This document shows, in pieces, positions 1 through 7,342 of a stretch of 44,408 nt of DNA. The stretch lies in contig DAIDJF010000047.1 of assembly GCA_027451525.1 (NCBI GenBank), positions 1 through 44,408 on the forward strand, written 5' to 3'. How positions within the stretch are numbered: the first letter of the stretch is position 1; each line of letters opens with the position of its first letter. The DNA is from Ktedonobacterales bacterium (GTDB taxonomy: Bacteria; Chloroflexota; Ktedonobacteria; Ktedonobacterales; Ktedonobacteraceae). Both the position numbers and the translations under genes were made by a program. The notes beneath the pieces were generated by a model. It did not search any database. It was not told the origin of the DNA and worked only from the letters and a program-made list of their open reading frames with translations.

Positions 1-12
1 GAATCACGCCCC

Positions 13-185
13 TACTGCTCTGTCAAACTTCATTGCACCTGTTTGGGAGAGGCAGGGCGACCGCAAGGGTCGCCCCTACAATGATACGATGCCCGTTTTC
101 CCCGTCGTCATTGTAGGGGCGAGGCTTGCCCTCGCCCTGCCCCCCACACGCCGAAAAGTGTGCAATGAAGTTTGACAGAGCACTA
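13..185. mobile_element. MITE-like element with 26-bp terminal inverted repeats ending in TA
   Basis: Positions 13-38 and 160-185 are inverted copies of each other, 26 bp with one mismatch (23 bp perfect at 16-38/160-182). Both ends finish in TA, the usual target of IS630/Tc1-type elements. Nested inside are two more inverted pairs, 70-84/108-122 (15 bp perfect) and 51-60/132-141 (10 bp perfect), so the whole element could fold into a long hairpin. It contains no transposase frame. A short non-autonomous IS630-like element mobilised in trans is inferred; a simple palindromic repeat family is the alternative. Confidence 0.72.
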
Positions 186-197
186 CCGTGGTATGAT
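172..197 (+). promoter_or_regulatory. Possible promoter at the right end of the MITE
   Basis: TTGACA at 172-177 lies inside the right terminal repeat, and TATGAT follows at 192-197, just outside the element. The 14-bp spacer is shorter than the usual 16-18, so the assignment is weak. If real, the element's end supplies the -35 box for the thioesterase gene at 227. Confidence 0.3.
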
Positions 198-226
198 AGA
201 GAAGGAAACAAGGAAGAGGAGCTGGT

Positions 227-997
227 ATGCGAAGAGAATTTTGTCATCAGCATGTTGTACGGTATGATGAGTGCAACAATGTGGGCGTCTTAACTCCTGC
301 CGCATTTTTACGCTATATGCAGGATATTGCGGCAATGGATGCCGAAGATGCGCAACTTGGCGGCAATGGTTTCTGGGTGGTCAAGCGCACAATCATCAAT
401 TTTAGCAATCCCGTTCTTGTGCATACACCCTTGCTACTCAAAACCTTTGGCCTGGGCTTTTCACGCATCACTGCGCAACGTGGTTATGAGGCACGTCACG
501 TTGATGAGCCAGAGGGTGAGCCTGTGATCTCTGCACGCACGTTATGGGTATATTTGAATGAGCGAGGCACGCCGGCCCGCTTACCAGAACGCACCGCCTC
601 GATCTGGCTGCCTGATGGACCACGCGCTCCACAACCAGAAACTCCATTCTCGTCTGCACCAGAACACTCATCAGAGGTCTTTACAATGGGTGTGCGTTTC
701 TCCGCGATTGATCTGGCGGGCCATCTGAATAATGCTACCGCTGTGGAGATGCTTGATGACGCGAGTTGGGATGCTTATGCGCGAGAGGGTCATACGCCAG
801 AGACTGTGCGCCTTGACCCTCTCTACTATGATATTGAATACGGTGATAGCCCACGTTTCGGCGAAACGCTGACTATCCAAAGTTGGCTTGACCCGCTGCC
901 TGCCAATGGACAGCCATGTAGCAGACAGCAATACATACGACGCAATGAGACGGTAGCAGTACGCGCCTATTCGCGTTGGATGCGTGGGGAGCAGTAG
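227..997 (+). CDS. Acyl-ACP thioesterase-like double-hotdog protein
   Basis: This 256-residue protein resembles the acyl-ACP thioesterase family, which releases fatty acids from acyl carrier protein in the cytosol. The N-terminal half begins with the RYDECNNVG segment (residues 12-20), matching the strand and helix entry of a first hotdog domain. The second hotdog contains D162, H166 and N168-N169, comparable to the D-x-x-x-H-x-N-N motif of plant and bacterial acyl-ACP thioesterases. Length fits the bacterial family. The ATG at 227 is preceded by an AGGAAGAGGAG-type ribosome binding site. It converges with the amidohydrolase gene, leaving only 13 bp between stop codons. A related acyl-CoA thioesterase is the main alternative. 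Confidence 0.72.
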   Translation: MRREFCHQHVVRYDECNNVGVLTPAAFLRYMQDIAAMDAEDAQLGGNGFWVVKRTIINFSNPVLVHTPLLLKTFGLGFSRITAQRGYEARHVDEPEGEPVISARTLWVYLNERGTPARLPERTASIWLPDGPRAPQPETPFSSAPEHSSEVFTMGVRFSAIDLAGHLNNATAVEMLDDASWDAYAREGHTPETVRLDPLYYDIEYGDSPRFGETLTIQSWLDPLPANGQPCSRQQYIRRNETVAVRAYSRWMRGEQ

Positions 998-1010
998 GCA
1001 CGTATACGCA

Positions 1011-2501
1011 TTACTCCTGCGTAGTTGCTGACGCGCTATTGTCCTGCTGTTGAGCCTTTTCCCGTTCAGTGTACTTGTATGGATTATCAATCAATTCAGC
1101 TGTGGCCTGTTCTGGATTCATGGCCTCGTTCCATGCCTGTTCACCCATACTTGTGTGTGCATACTCAACGGTCTTCATCACTGCCTGCTTTGCTTTGGAG
1201 AGATCAATGCCTTGTAGACGGTGGTCGTACTTTACAACCTTACCATCAACCATAACCGTGTGTACATCGCCGCGTCCCGCTTGGAATACGACGTGTCCAT
1301 AGGGGTTGAGCAAAGGAAACATCACTGATGACTCGTCATTCTTGATCAGGACAAGATCTGCTCTCTTGCCAGGGGTAATGCTGCCAATGATGCTGTCCAT
1401 ACCTAACGCTTTGGCTCCTCCCAGTGTTGCCCAGTTTACCACCTGTTCAGCGCGCAGGTGAGAGAGCGTAACTGTGTTGTTTTGCTTGTGCGCTTCCATG
1501 TGTTCACGGGCACGATCCGCGCTAAGCGTTGAGCGCATTGCCGAGAACAGGTCCGCGCTCCACCACACGCTTGTGTCCATTGACAGTGAAACTGGAATAT
1601 TGTGACGACGCAGGAGCCATGTTGGAGGATAGCCTTGACCAGCGTTCTGTTCACTCTCACTCGAGACTGACGCATAGCCACCAGTCGCAGCGATGCGATG
1701 ATAGGAGTCCTCGGATAAGGTCGCTGCGTGGACGTAGATTGTCGAGGGAGTCATGAAGCCATGCTCGTGCATTAAACGGATGCCATTGTCGTTTGTGGCT
1801 CCCCACACGCCAGCATGGGTTGTGACGGGTAGGTTAAACTCACGTGCAACCTCGAAGGCGGCTTTTTCAGGGAAGGCTGGGTTACCAGTCACGTCGAAAG
1901 CAATCTGCATGCGCAGGGTATCGCCATGTCCATCAATACGCCGTCGGATAAAATCGGCGAACTCAGGAGCCTTCGTCCATTGCCAGGGGGCACCGAGCAG
2001 ATTGCCATAGGCGAGAACAAAGCGACCAGGCACCGCTTCTAGCGCGTCTGCCGCTGCATCTGCATGTTCAATGGTTTGCAAGCCGTGAGACCAGTCGACG
2101 GTTGTTGTGACACCTGCCTCGACAGCCTCAATGGCGGAAAGGAGATTTCCGGCGTAAATATCATCTGGGCGGAAAATCTTGCCCCAGTTGATGTAATAAA
2201 ACATGAAATAGTTGGTGAGGGTCCAGTCGGCACCAAACCCACGCAAGGCTGTCTGCCACATGTGACGGTGTGTGTCTACCATGCCCGGCATAAGAATGCC
2301 ATCGGTCGCGTCTATCTCGGCCGTGCCATCCGGGACTGCAAGATGGTGTCCAACCGCCTCAATGCGATTGTTCACAACGAGAACGTCGCCGCTTTCAACA
2401 ATCCCCAACGAAGGGTCAATGGTCAGTACGGTTGCGTTGCGAAATACCACTGGGCGACCTGGTACGAAGTGATGCGCGCTATCTGCTGAAACCTGGCTCA
2501 T
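1011..2501 (-). CDS. Amidohydrolase, MTA/SAH deaminase-chlorohydrolase type
   Basis: A 496-residue metal-dependent hydrolase of the amidohydrolase superfamily, in the branch with AtzA/TrzN-type chlorohydrolases and cytosine, guanine or thioadenosine deaminases. Metal ligands visible are H78 and H80 (DTHRH), H229 (TTHAG), H258 (YVHAA) and D309 (SMDTS). The small beta-sandwich is formed by both termini (residues 17-70 and about 385-430, with GKRADLVL near 385). The start at 2501 has a GAGGTGA ribosome binding site. The C-terminal 20 residues are a Gln/Ser-rich tail. The substrate cannot be told; an aminated heterocycle is likely from the family. A palindrome at 2588-2606 may be its operator. 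Confidence 0.85.
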   Translation of the reverse strand: MSQVSADSAHHFVPGRPVVFRNATVLTIDPSLGIVESGDVLVVNNRIEAVGHHLAVPDGTAEIDATDGILMPGMVDTHRHMWQTALRGFGADWTLTNYFMFYYINWGKIFRPDDIYAGNLLSAIEAVEAGVTTTVDWSHGLQTIEHADAAADALEAVPGRFVLAYGNLLGAPWQWTKAPEFADFIRRRIDGHGDTLRMQIAFDVTGNPAFPEKAAFEVAREFNLPVTTHAGVWGATNDNGIRLMHEHGFMTPSTIYVHAATLSEDSYHRIAATGGYASVSSESEQNAGQGYPPTWLLRRHNIPVSLSMDTSVWWSADLFSAMRSTLSADRAREHMEAHKQNNTVTLSHLRAEQVVNWATLGGAKALGMDSIIGSITPGKRADLVLIKNDESSVMFPLLNPYGHVVFQAGRGDVHTVMVDGKVVKYDHRLQGIDLSKAKQAVMKTVEYAHTSMGEQAWNEAMNPEQATAELIDNPYKYTEREKAQQQDNSASATTQE

Positions 2502-2587
2502 TATTTCACCTCATTGTGTTCTTGACTACAGAACGTGAACGAAAAGCTCTGTTGAGAGACAAAGGCCAAAGTGCTGACGCGAGAAAA

Positions 2588-2606
2588 ATGTCCGCATAGC
2601 GGACAT
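2588..2606. promoter_or_regulatory. Operator-like palindrome upstream of the amidohydrolase
   Basis: ATGTCCGC-ATA-GCGGACAT is a perfect 8-bp inverted repeat with a 3-bp centre. On the minus strand it sits about 87 bp before the amidohydrolase start and just downstream of a possible promoter, TTGACA near 2646 with TACCAT about 18 bp on. That placement suits a repressor site. No dedicated regulator lies alongside. Confidence 0.45.
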
Positions 2607-2684
2607 GTGTCCACAGAATCAATGGTACATTATTGACTAAGCTCATGTCAAGACTACGGTTTAGTCTGATAAGACAATACCCAC

Positions 2685-2713
2685 TTGACAAAATCAAGCA
2701 AATAACCTATATT
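2685..2713 (+). promoter_or_regulatory. Sigma-70-type promoter for the MoaD-like gene
   Basis: TTGACA at 2685-2690 is followed after exactly 17 bp by TATATT at 2708-2713. The start codon of the MoaD-like gene is about 53 bp downstream, with GAGGAAAG as ribosome binding site. Confidence 0.65.
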
Positions 2714-2765
2714 GTAAAAATGAACATATGTTCTATGAACGGCACATGAGAGGAAAGCAGAAACC

Positions 2766-3068
2766 GTGATGAAGGACTCTCTAAATATCTCACCCGCTAT
2801 ACACGTTTCCTTTCCAATAGCACTGCGTGCGAAAGTTGGTAATCGTGAGCGTGTTGTCGTCGTGGGTCGCACCGTCCGTGAGATTATTGAAGCACTCGAT
2901 CATGACTTTCCTGGTATTCGCTTCAACCTCTGTTACGAAACGGGTGACTTGCGTCCCTTTGTCAATATTTTCCTGAACCGTGAAAATATTCGCTATTTGC
3001 AAGGGCTTGACACGCCTGTCTTTGATGGTGCGATACTCCACATTTTTCCGTCTGTTGCTGGCGGTTAG
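2766..3068 (+). CDS. MoaD/ThiS-like ubiquitin-fold protein
   Basis: A 100-residue beta-grasp protein ending in Ala-Gly-Gly. The layout fits MoaD/ThiS or the archaeal SAMP type: a central TVREIIEAL helix, FVNIFLNRENIR, and a C-terminal D-G-A-x-L-x-I-F-P-x-V-A-G-G. In such proteins the terminal glycine is adenylated and then carries sulfur, or is joined to lysines. The start is GTG 2766 or ATG 2769, behind a GAGGAAAG site; the choice changes the protein by one residue. No MoaE, MoeB/ThiF or ThiG gene is nearby. It is followed by the Asp-box propeller gene on the same strand 115 bp on, which suggests a shared function. Confidence 0.85.
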   Translation: MMKDSLNISPAIHVSFPIALRAKVGNRERVVVVGRTVREIIEALDHDFPGIRFNLCYETGDLRPFVNIFLNRENIRYLQGLDTPVFDGAILHIFPSVAGG

Positions 3069-3183
3069 GATAAGCATATCAGTTTGCCTACACGTCCGCC
3101 TGTTTCCAATGTTTACGAGCGCGTAATGCTGTTCGCGCTTGAGGTGCTTTAGGAATGCTACAAGTATAAGGAAGGAATCTTGT

Positions 3184-4290
3184 ATGACTACTCGGCAATC
3201 TTTTACGCCGGGCACTGTCCTGGTCATGGTTGGCACGAAACGCGGGCTTTTCATGGTGAGTACGAAAGATCGAGAGCGATGGGAGATTTCTGCTCCGACC
3301 TTAAAGGGACACCGCGTCTTCAATGTGGCCCTCGATCAGCGTCAAAGCCCTCGACTGTTTGCTGCCGATAACAGAGATTTTTTTGGCTGTTTTCTGCAGT
3401 ATAGTGATGACTTCGGTCAAACATGGCATGAGCCAGAGCAAGGCATTCAGTTTCCCCCGGACAGTGGCGAGAGCCTGAAGAATATTTGGGTAATTGAGCC
3501 TGGTCGCAGTAACGAGCCTGGTACCGTGTACGCAGGCGTTGATCCGGCGAGTTTGTGGGTAAGTAGAGATAATGGTGTGACATGGAACATGAATGCCGGA
3601 CTGGCTCATCATCCCACCCGTGCGCGCTGGGAGCCGGGCGCGGGTGGACTTTGCCTGCATACAATCGTGCCAGATGCCTCGAATCTAGCTAGAATGTGGA
3701 TTGGAATTTCCGCCGTGGGGTGTATGCGTACCGACGATGGCGGTGAGACATGGAGCTTTGCCAATAAGAACACGCGCGCGGGCTTCATGCCAGACCCCTA
3801 TCCAGAGTTTGGTCAATGTATTCATCGGCTGGTGCAGCACCCGACGCAGCCAGATACTTTGTATCAGCAGAATCACTGTGGAGTGTATAAAAGCACGAAT
3901 GCCGGTAATGACTGGATTGATATCCAACAGAATTTACCCTCTGAGTTTGGCTTCCCTATCGCGCTCGATCCTCATCATCCTGATACCGTGTATGTGGTCG
4001 TAGAGGATCCAGAGAGTCGGCAGAATATTGGTTCAAATTTTATTGTCTACCGCACAGAAAATGGCGGGGCACAATGGGAACCTCTGACCAAGGGATTGCC
4101 TAATGGGCAAGAGGTGGCATTGGGCGTGTTACGCCATGGGATGTGTACCGATTCTCTCGAGCCCTGCGGCGTGTATGTTGGAACGAACACAGGCCAGTTG
4201 TTTGCCAGTCAGGACCGTGGAGATAGCTGGAACTTAATCGCCGACTTCTTGCCACCCATCTATTCAGTGACGACAGCCGTGCTCGTCTAG
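3184..4290 (+). CDS. Asp-box (BNR/sialidase-like) beta-propeller protein
   Basis: A 368-residue protein with repeated Asp-box motifs: SRDNGVTW, TDDGGETW, STNAGNDW, TENGGAQW and SQDRGDSW. These mark the blades of a sialidase or Ycf48/VPS10-type propeller. No signal peptide or lipobox is visible, so it is probably cytoplasmic, unlike the lipoprotein at 35517. The catalytic Arg triad of true sialidases is not evident, so enzyme activity is not claimed. ATG 3184 is chosen because AAGGAAGGAA lies just upstream; an upstream TTG at 3139 has no comparable site. It lies downstream of the MoaD-like gene and probably shares its transcript. Confidence 0.78.
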   Translation: MTTRQSFTPGTVLVMVGTKRGLFMVSTKDRERWEISAPTLKGHRVFNVALDQRQSPRLFAADNRDFFGCFLQYSDDFGQTWHEPEQGIQFPPDSGESLKNIWVIEPGRSNEPGTVYAGVDPASLWVSRDNGVTWNMNAGLAHHPTRARWEPGAGGLCLHTIVPDASNLARMWIGISAVGCMRTDDGGETWSFANKNTRAGFMPDPYPEFGQCIHRLVQHPTQPDTLYQQNHCGVYKSTNAGNDWIDIQQNLPSEFGFPIALDPHHPDTVYVVVEDPESRQNIGSNFIVYRTENGGAQWEPLTKGLPNGQEVALGVLRHGMCTDSLEPCGVYVGTNTGQLFASQDRGDSWNLIADFLPPIYSVTTAVLV

Positions 4291-4326
4291 CTTTGTTCGC
4301 TTCCAGGCTTGCTTTTGGATATGTAG

Positions 4327-4354
4327 GAGGCTCTCAGGCCTGTTTGAGAGCCTC
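4327..4354 (+). terminator. Hairpin between convergent genes
   Basis: A 10-bp perfect stem, 4327-4336 with 4345-4354, and an 8-nt loop. It lies 36 bp after the propeller gene and overlaps the 3' end of the convergent dehydrogenase gene. There is no clear T-run. Confidence 0.5.
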
Positions 4355-5311
4355 TGGATTGGCGACGCTCGTCCGGTTCCCATCGGCAAAAGCGCGTAGT
4401 TGATCGAAGGCGGCACCGAATAGCATTTCGTAGCTATCCTTTTCGACATAGCCCAAATGTGGTGTGCAAACGACATTGTCCATGTGGAGTAGCGGATGAT
4501 CGATGACTGGCTCGTTTTCATACACATCGACCGCCGCGTAGCCCGGACGCCCGGCGCGCAGTGCCTGTTCCAATGCCCCTGGTTCAATTAATCCTGCTCT
4601 ACTGGTGTTAACCAGGAGGGCAGACGGTTTCATCTGTGCCAGATGTGCGGATGAAACAATGCCGCGTGTTTCCTCTAAAAGCGAGAGATGCAGACTCAGC
4701 ACATCAGCTGTTTGGAACAACGCATCCTGACTGGTGGCAACCTCAATACCATCGGCCTGTGCGCGAGCGCGTGACCCTTCGCGTCCCCATACCAGCACCT
4801 TCATTGCGAATGCCCGCCCGTAGATCGCGATCAAGCTGCCGATGTTCCCATAGCCGAAGATGCCCAGCGTACGACCAGCAAGAGACCGTCCTAGTGTACT
4901 CTGCCAGTGACCCGCTTTCATGGATGCGACCTCCTGAGGAATAAAGCGCATCGCGGATAGGATCAGTCCCCATGTTAATTCTGCCGTTGCATATGGCTTT
5001 CCTGGATGAGATGGTGTCGCATAGATGACTGCGACTCCATGACGGGTGCAGGCGGCGAGATCAATGTGCGGGGCGCGTTTGCCTGTTTGCACAATCAGGC
5101 GCAGGTCTGGCAAGCGTGCCAGCAGTGCCTCGGTAATGGGCGTACGCTCGCGAATAAGCACAAGAGCATCCACGCCTTGCAATTGAGCTGCCAGCGCGTT
5201 GGGGTCGCTGAGATGCTCACGAAGGATAATGACCTGTTGCTCGTTAAGTTTCTGAAAACAAGCGAGCGTCCTCACTGCATCCTGATAATCGTCGGGAATG
5301 GCTATTTTCAT
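4334..5311 (-). CDS. D-2-hydroxyacid dehydrogenase family protein
   Basis: A 325-residue NAD-dependent 2-hydroxyacid dehydrogenase of the SerA/formate dehydrogenase-like family. The NAD-binding glycine motif is GYGNIG at 153-158. The catalytic Arg-Glu-His set is R238 (NTSRAG), E267 (YENEP) and H285 (TPHLG). The start at 5311 has a GAGGAG ribosome binding site 6 nt upstream. The protein lacks the C-terminal ACT domain of full-length phosphoglycerate dehydrogenase, so serine synthesis is not the favoured role. The substrate is unknown. It appears monocistronic, with the PAP2 gene more than 100 bp upstream. Confidence 0.9.
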   Translation of the reverse strand: MKIAIPDDYQDAVRTLACFQKLNEQQVIILREHLSDPNALAAQLQGVDALVLIRERTPITEALLARLPDLRLIVQTGKRAPHIDLAACTRHGVAVIYATPSHPGKPYATAELTWGLILSAMRFIPQEVASMKAGHWQSTLGRSLAGRTLGIFGYGNIGSLIAIYGRAFAMKVLVWGREGSRARAQADGIEVATSQDALFQTADVLSLHLSLLEETRGIVSSAHLAQMKPSALLVNTSRAGLIEPGALEQALRAGRPGYAAVDVYENEPVIDHPLLHMDNVVCTPHLGYVEKDSYEMLFGAAFDQLRAFADGNRTSVANPEALKQA

Positions 5312-5441
5312 GCGTGCTCCTCAGATATGTTGATTCGCTTTCATAATATCATAAATTCCTGGCGGTAAGACATCGCCCCTCGATTTGTTGAATATTGAAT
5401 ATAGCATGTTTCGGGCATGTTGCGGCAGCATGGAAGATGGC

Positions 5442-6179
5442 TTACTGCTTTTGCGCGCGTCTCTGGGCAAGTTTTTGCTTTGCCCAGAGATAGCAAACAA
5501 TCAGCACACCGAGCAAAATGGCCCCCGATAGATAGCCTCCAAGGACATCTGTTATCCAGTGTGCTCCTTCGAAGACGCGTGAATAACCGATAGTGATCAG
5601 CGCGACAAGCGCAAAAAGCTGGAAAGGCAACAACAACCTGTAGTAACGCCATTGGCGCACTGGTTTGGTCAGACTCAGGTAGAGCAGGAAGCCATAGTAG
5701 ACCATGTCATGCTCAGTATGACCGGATGGGAAACTGTGGAATGGTTCATGAACGTAGATATGAATCAGTGGCGAATGTGGACGTGGACGCCCAACGATGG
5801 TACTGAGCAAGCCATCAAATGCGTCTGCAATTGCAGTGCCGAGCGCAATAAAGAGACCTTGCAAAAATTGGCGCATGAGCGAAAGACCGAGCAACCAGAG
5901 TGCCATTACAATGATTGAGGGGATAGGATCGTTAAGAAAACTGACAAAATTGAGGAATGGATAGAAACCTGCCCAGGTGTGATGCTGTACATAAATCGTT
6001 GTTTGTAGATCAATAGGCCACGGTCCAGGATGGAAGTGAACAATTACTGACGCTGTTCCGAGTATTAGCACAGCAATCAGCCATAGAATAAAAACAATCC
6101 TATATCTGGGGTTTTGCATGACATTTGATCGCGTTGGTAATAGATTGGTGCTCATTGCAGGAGTGACTTCTTGTTTCAT
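5442..6179 (-). CDS. PAP2-family membrane phosphatase
   Basis: A 245-residue integral membrane phosphatase of the PAP2/phosphatidate phosphatase type, acting on lipid phosphates such as undecaprenyl pyrophosphate or phosphatidate. The three signature blocks are present: VGRPRP, FPSGHTEHD, and YSRVFEGAHWITD. Five or six hydrophobic helices surround them. An in-frame start exists at 6314, but the ATG at 6179 begins the normally sized protein and has a GAGG-containing site upstream, so it is preferred. The C-terminus is Lys/Arg/Gln-rich and cytoplasmic. Confidence 0.85.
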   Translation of the reverse strand: MKQEVTPAMSTNLLPTRSNVMQNPRYRIVFILWLIAVLILGTASVIVHFHPGPWPIDLQTTIYVQHHTWAGFYPFLNFVSFLNDPIPSIIVMALWLLGLSLMRQFLQGLFIALGTAIADAFDGLLSTIVGRPRPHSPLIHIYVHEPFHSFPSGHTEHDMVYYGFLLYLSLTKPVRQWRYYRLLLPFQLFALVALITIGYSRVFEGAHWITDVLGGYLSGAILLGVLIVCYLWAKQKLAQRRAQKQ

Positions 6180-6472
6180 GTTTATTTCATCCTCATGTTC
6201 ATTATTAGCTGGTCGGATAGGTGATAGTTTGTATACGTTGAGATGAAAGTAGAAGCATACATGCGCCATCCTGCCCAGAAGTGGGGAAGCATCGGAATAG
6301 CTATGTGTGAGCATAGTGGGATAATGTTGCTCAAAAAAGAGAGTGTATTGATAGATCGTGCTGCTATGCTATTTTTACAGAATACGGATTATTGATTAGA
6401 TAGAAAGCCATTCAAGACGAATGCTGTGGCGAGACAAGCAATCACCTTATGCATAGAAAGGTGTGGTAAGCT

Positions 6473-7030
6473 ATGCAAAATCTTTCAGATCAAACTCAAA
6501 TTCCGAGCAGCAACGAGAGGGAGACAGCCTCTCAACAGATGCCTGAGTATCAGGAGGGAATGGGGCCGCAGGAGGGGTATCAGTATCAGCCGCCGCTTTA
6601 TACGCCAGAGCCTCCTCCTTTGCAATACGCGCAGCAGCAGCAATATCAGTATCAGCCCTATGGAACGTGGTCGCCAGGAGACGTGAACCCGCGTGAACGA
6701 ACCTCAATGGGTTTGAAGGTTGGCACTGCCGCATTGCTCTGCTACCTCTTTGGTTGGGTCGGAGGTCTGGTTTTCTTCTTACTCGAGAGAGAAAATCGTT
6801 TTGTTCGTTTTCATGCTATGCAGTCGTTACTGTTTTTCGGTGCGATGAGCATTTTGGGATGGATATGCAACTTCTTCCCTTACGCGCTCTTTGGGCTAGG
6901 AGGAGTTGTAGGACTGGTAAGCTTCATTGGCTGGATTGTGTTGATGGTTGCAGCTCATAGAGGTCGCTATTATAAACTTCCTCTATTTGGCGACTACGCC
7001 GAGCAACTGATCACTAGTATCCGTTTGTAA
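6473..7030 (+). CDS. DUF4870-like membrane protein with Pro/Gln/Tyr-rich N-terminus
   Basis: A 185-residue protein. The first 75 residues are disordered and rich in Gln, Pro and Tyr (YQYQPP, QQQQYQYQP). The remainder carries three or four hydrophobic segments with the family pattern ending in ENRFVRFHAMQSL, a helix pair, and HRGRYYKLPLFGDYAE. This pattern is typical of DUF4870, a family without assigned function. ATG 6473 follows an AAAGGTG site. No operon partner: the next gene has its own promoter at 7181. Confidence 0.75.
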   Translation: MQNLSDQTQIPSSNERETASQQMPEYQEGMGPQEGYQYQPPLYTPEPPPLQYAQQQQYQYQPYGTWSPGDVNPRERTSMGLKVGTAALLCYLFGWVGGLVFFLLERENRFVRFHAMQSLLFFGAMSILGWICNFFPYALFGLGGVVGLVSFIGWIVLMVAAHRGRYYKLPLFGDYAEQLITSIRL

Positions 7031-7110
7031 TGAAAGCTTGCCTGCCTGGAAGCGAGACGCTAAAGGCGCAGGCAATTCCAGTGAAAATGTCCGAAATCAC
7101 CTGCGGTACA

Positions 7111-7152
7111 ATAGCAAGGGTCTTTGTTCTTTCCAACAGAGACCCTTGCTAT
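7111..7152 (+). terminator. Stem-loop after the DUF4870-like gene
   Basis: A 13-bp perfect inverted repeat, 7111-7123 and 7140-7152, with a 16-nt loop. It lies 81 bp downstream of the DUF4870-like stop codon and upstream of the ligase promoter. No U-tract follows, so factor-assisted termination or RNA stabilisation is possible. Confidence 0.45.
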
Positions 7153-7180
7153 CTGCGTATTGTGGCCCTACTATATACCC

Positions 7181-7209
7181 TTGACAATAAGCCTATTCCT
7201 ATGTTATGT
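7181..7209 (+). promoter_or_regulatory. Sigma-70-type promoter for the ligase unit
   Basis: TTGACA at 7181-7186, 17-bp spacer, TTATGT at 7204-7209. The ligase start codon lies about 134 bp downstream, giving a long leader. A PaaX-type repressor encoded in the same unit could act here, but I found no clear palindrome in the leader. Confidence 0.55.
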
Positions 7210-7342
7210 GTTTTTATTGTGATCGGTAAAATTATGTCGATTATTTTGAAAGGCTCTCGAAGAAAATTTATCGCGCAATATCTCGCTTCCCTGGCTGAAC
7301 AAACTCTGGAGTTGTGAATTGATCAAACCAAAGGAGGTTTGT

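Noticed and set aside
2790..3323. 177-codon minus-strand frame
   Set aside because: Antisense to the MoaD-like gene, whose motifs, start site and promoter are convincing.
7030..7317. 95-codon frame after the DUF4870-like gene
   Set aside because: It spans a perfect 13-bp hairpin and the TTGACA/TTATGT promoter of the ligase. It has no ribosome binding site of its own beyond the overlap and resembles no family.
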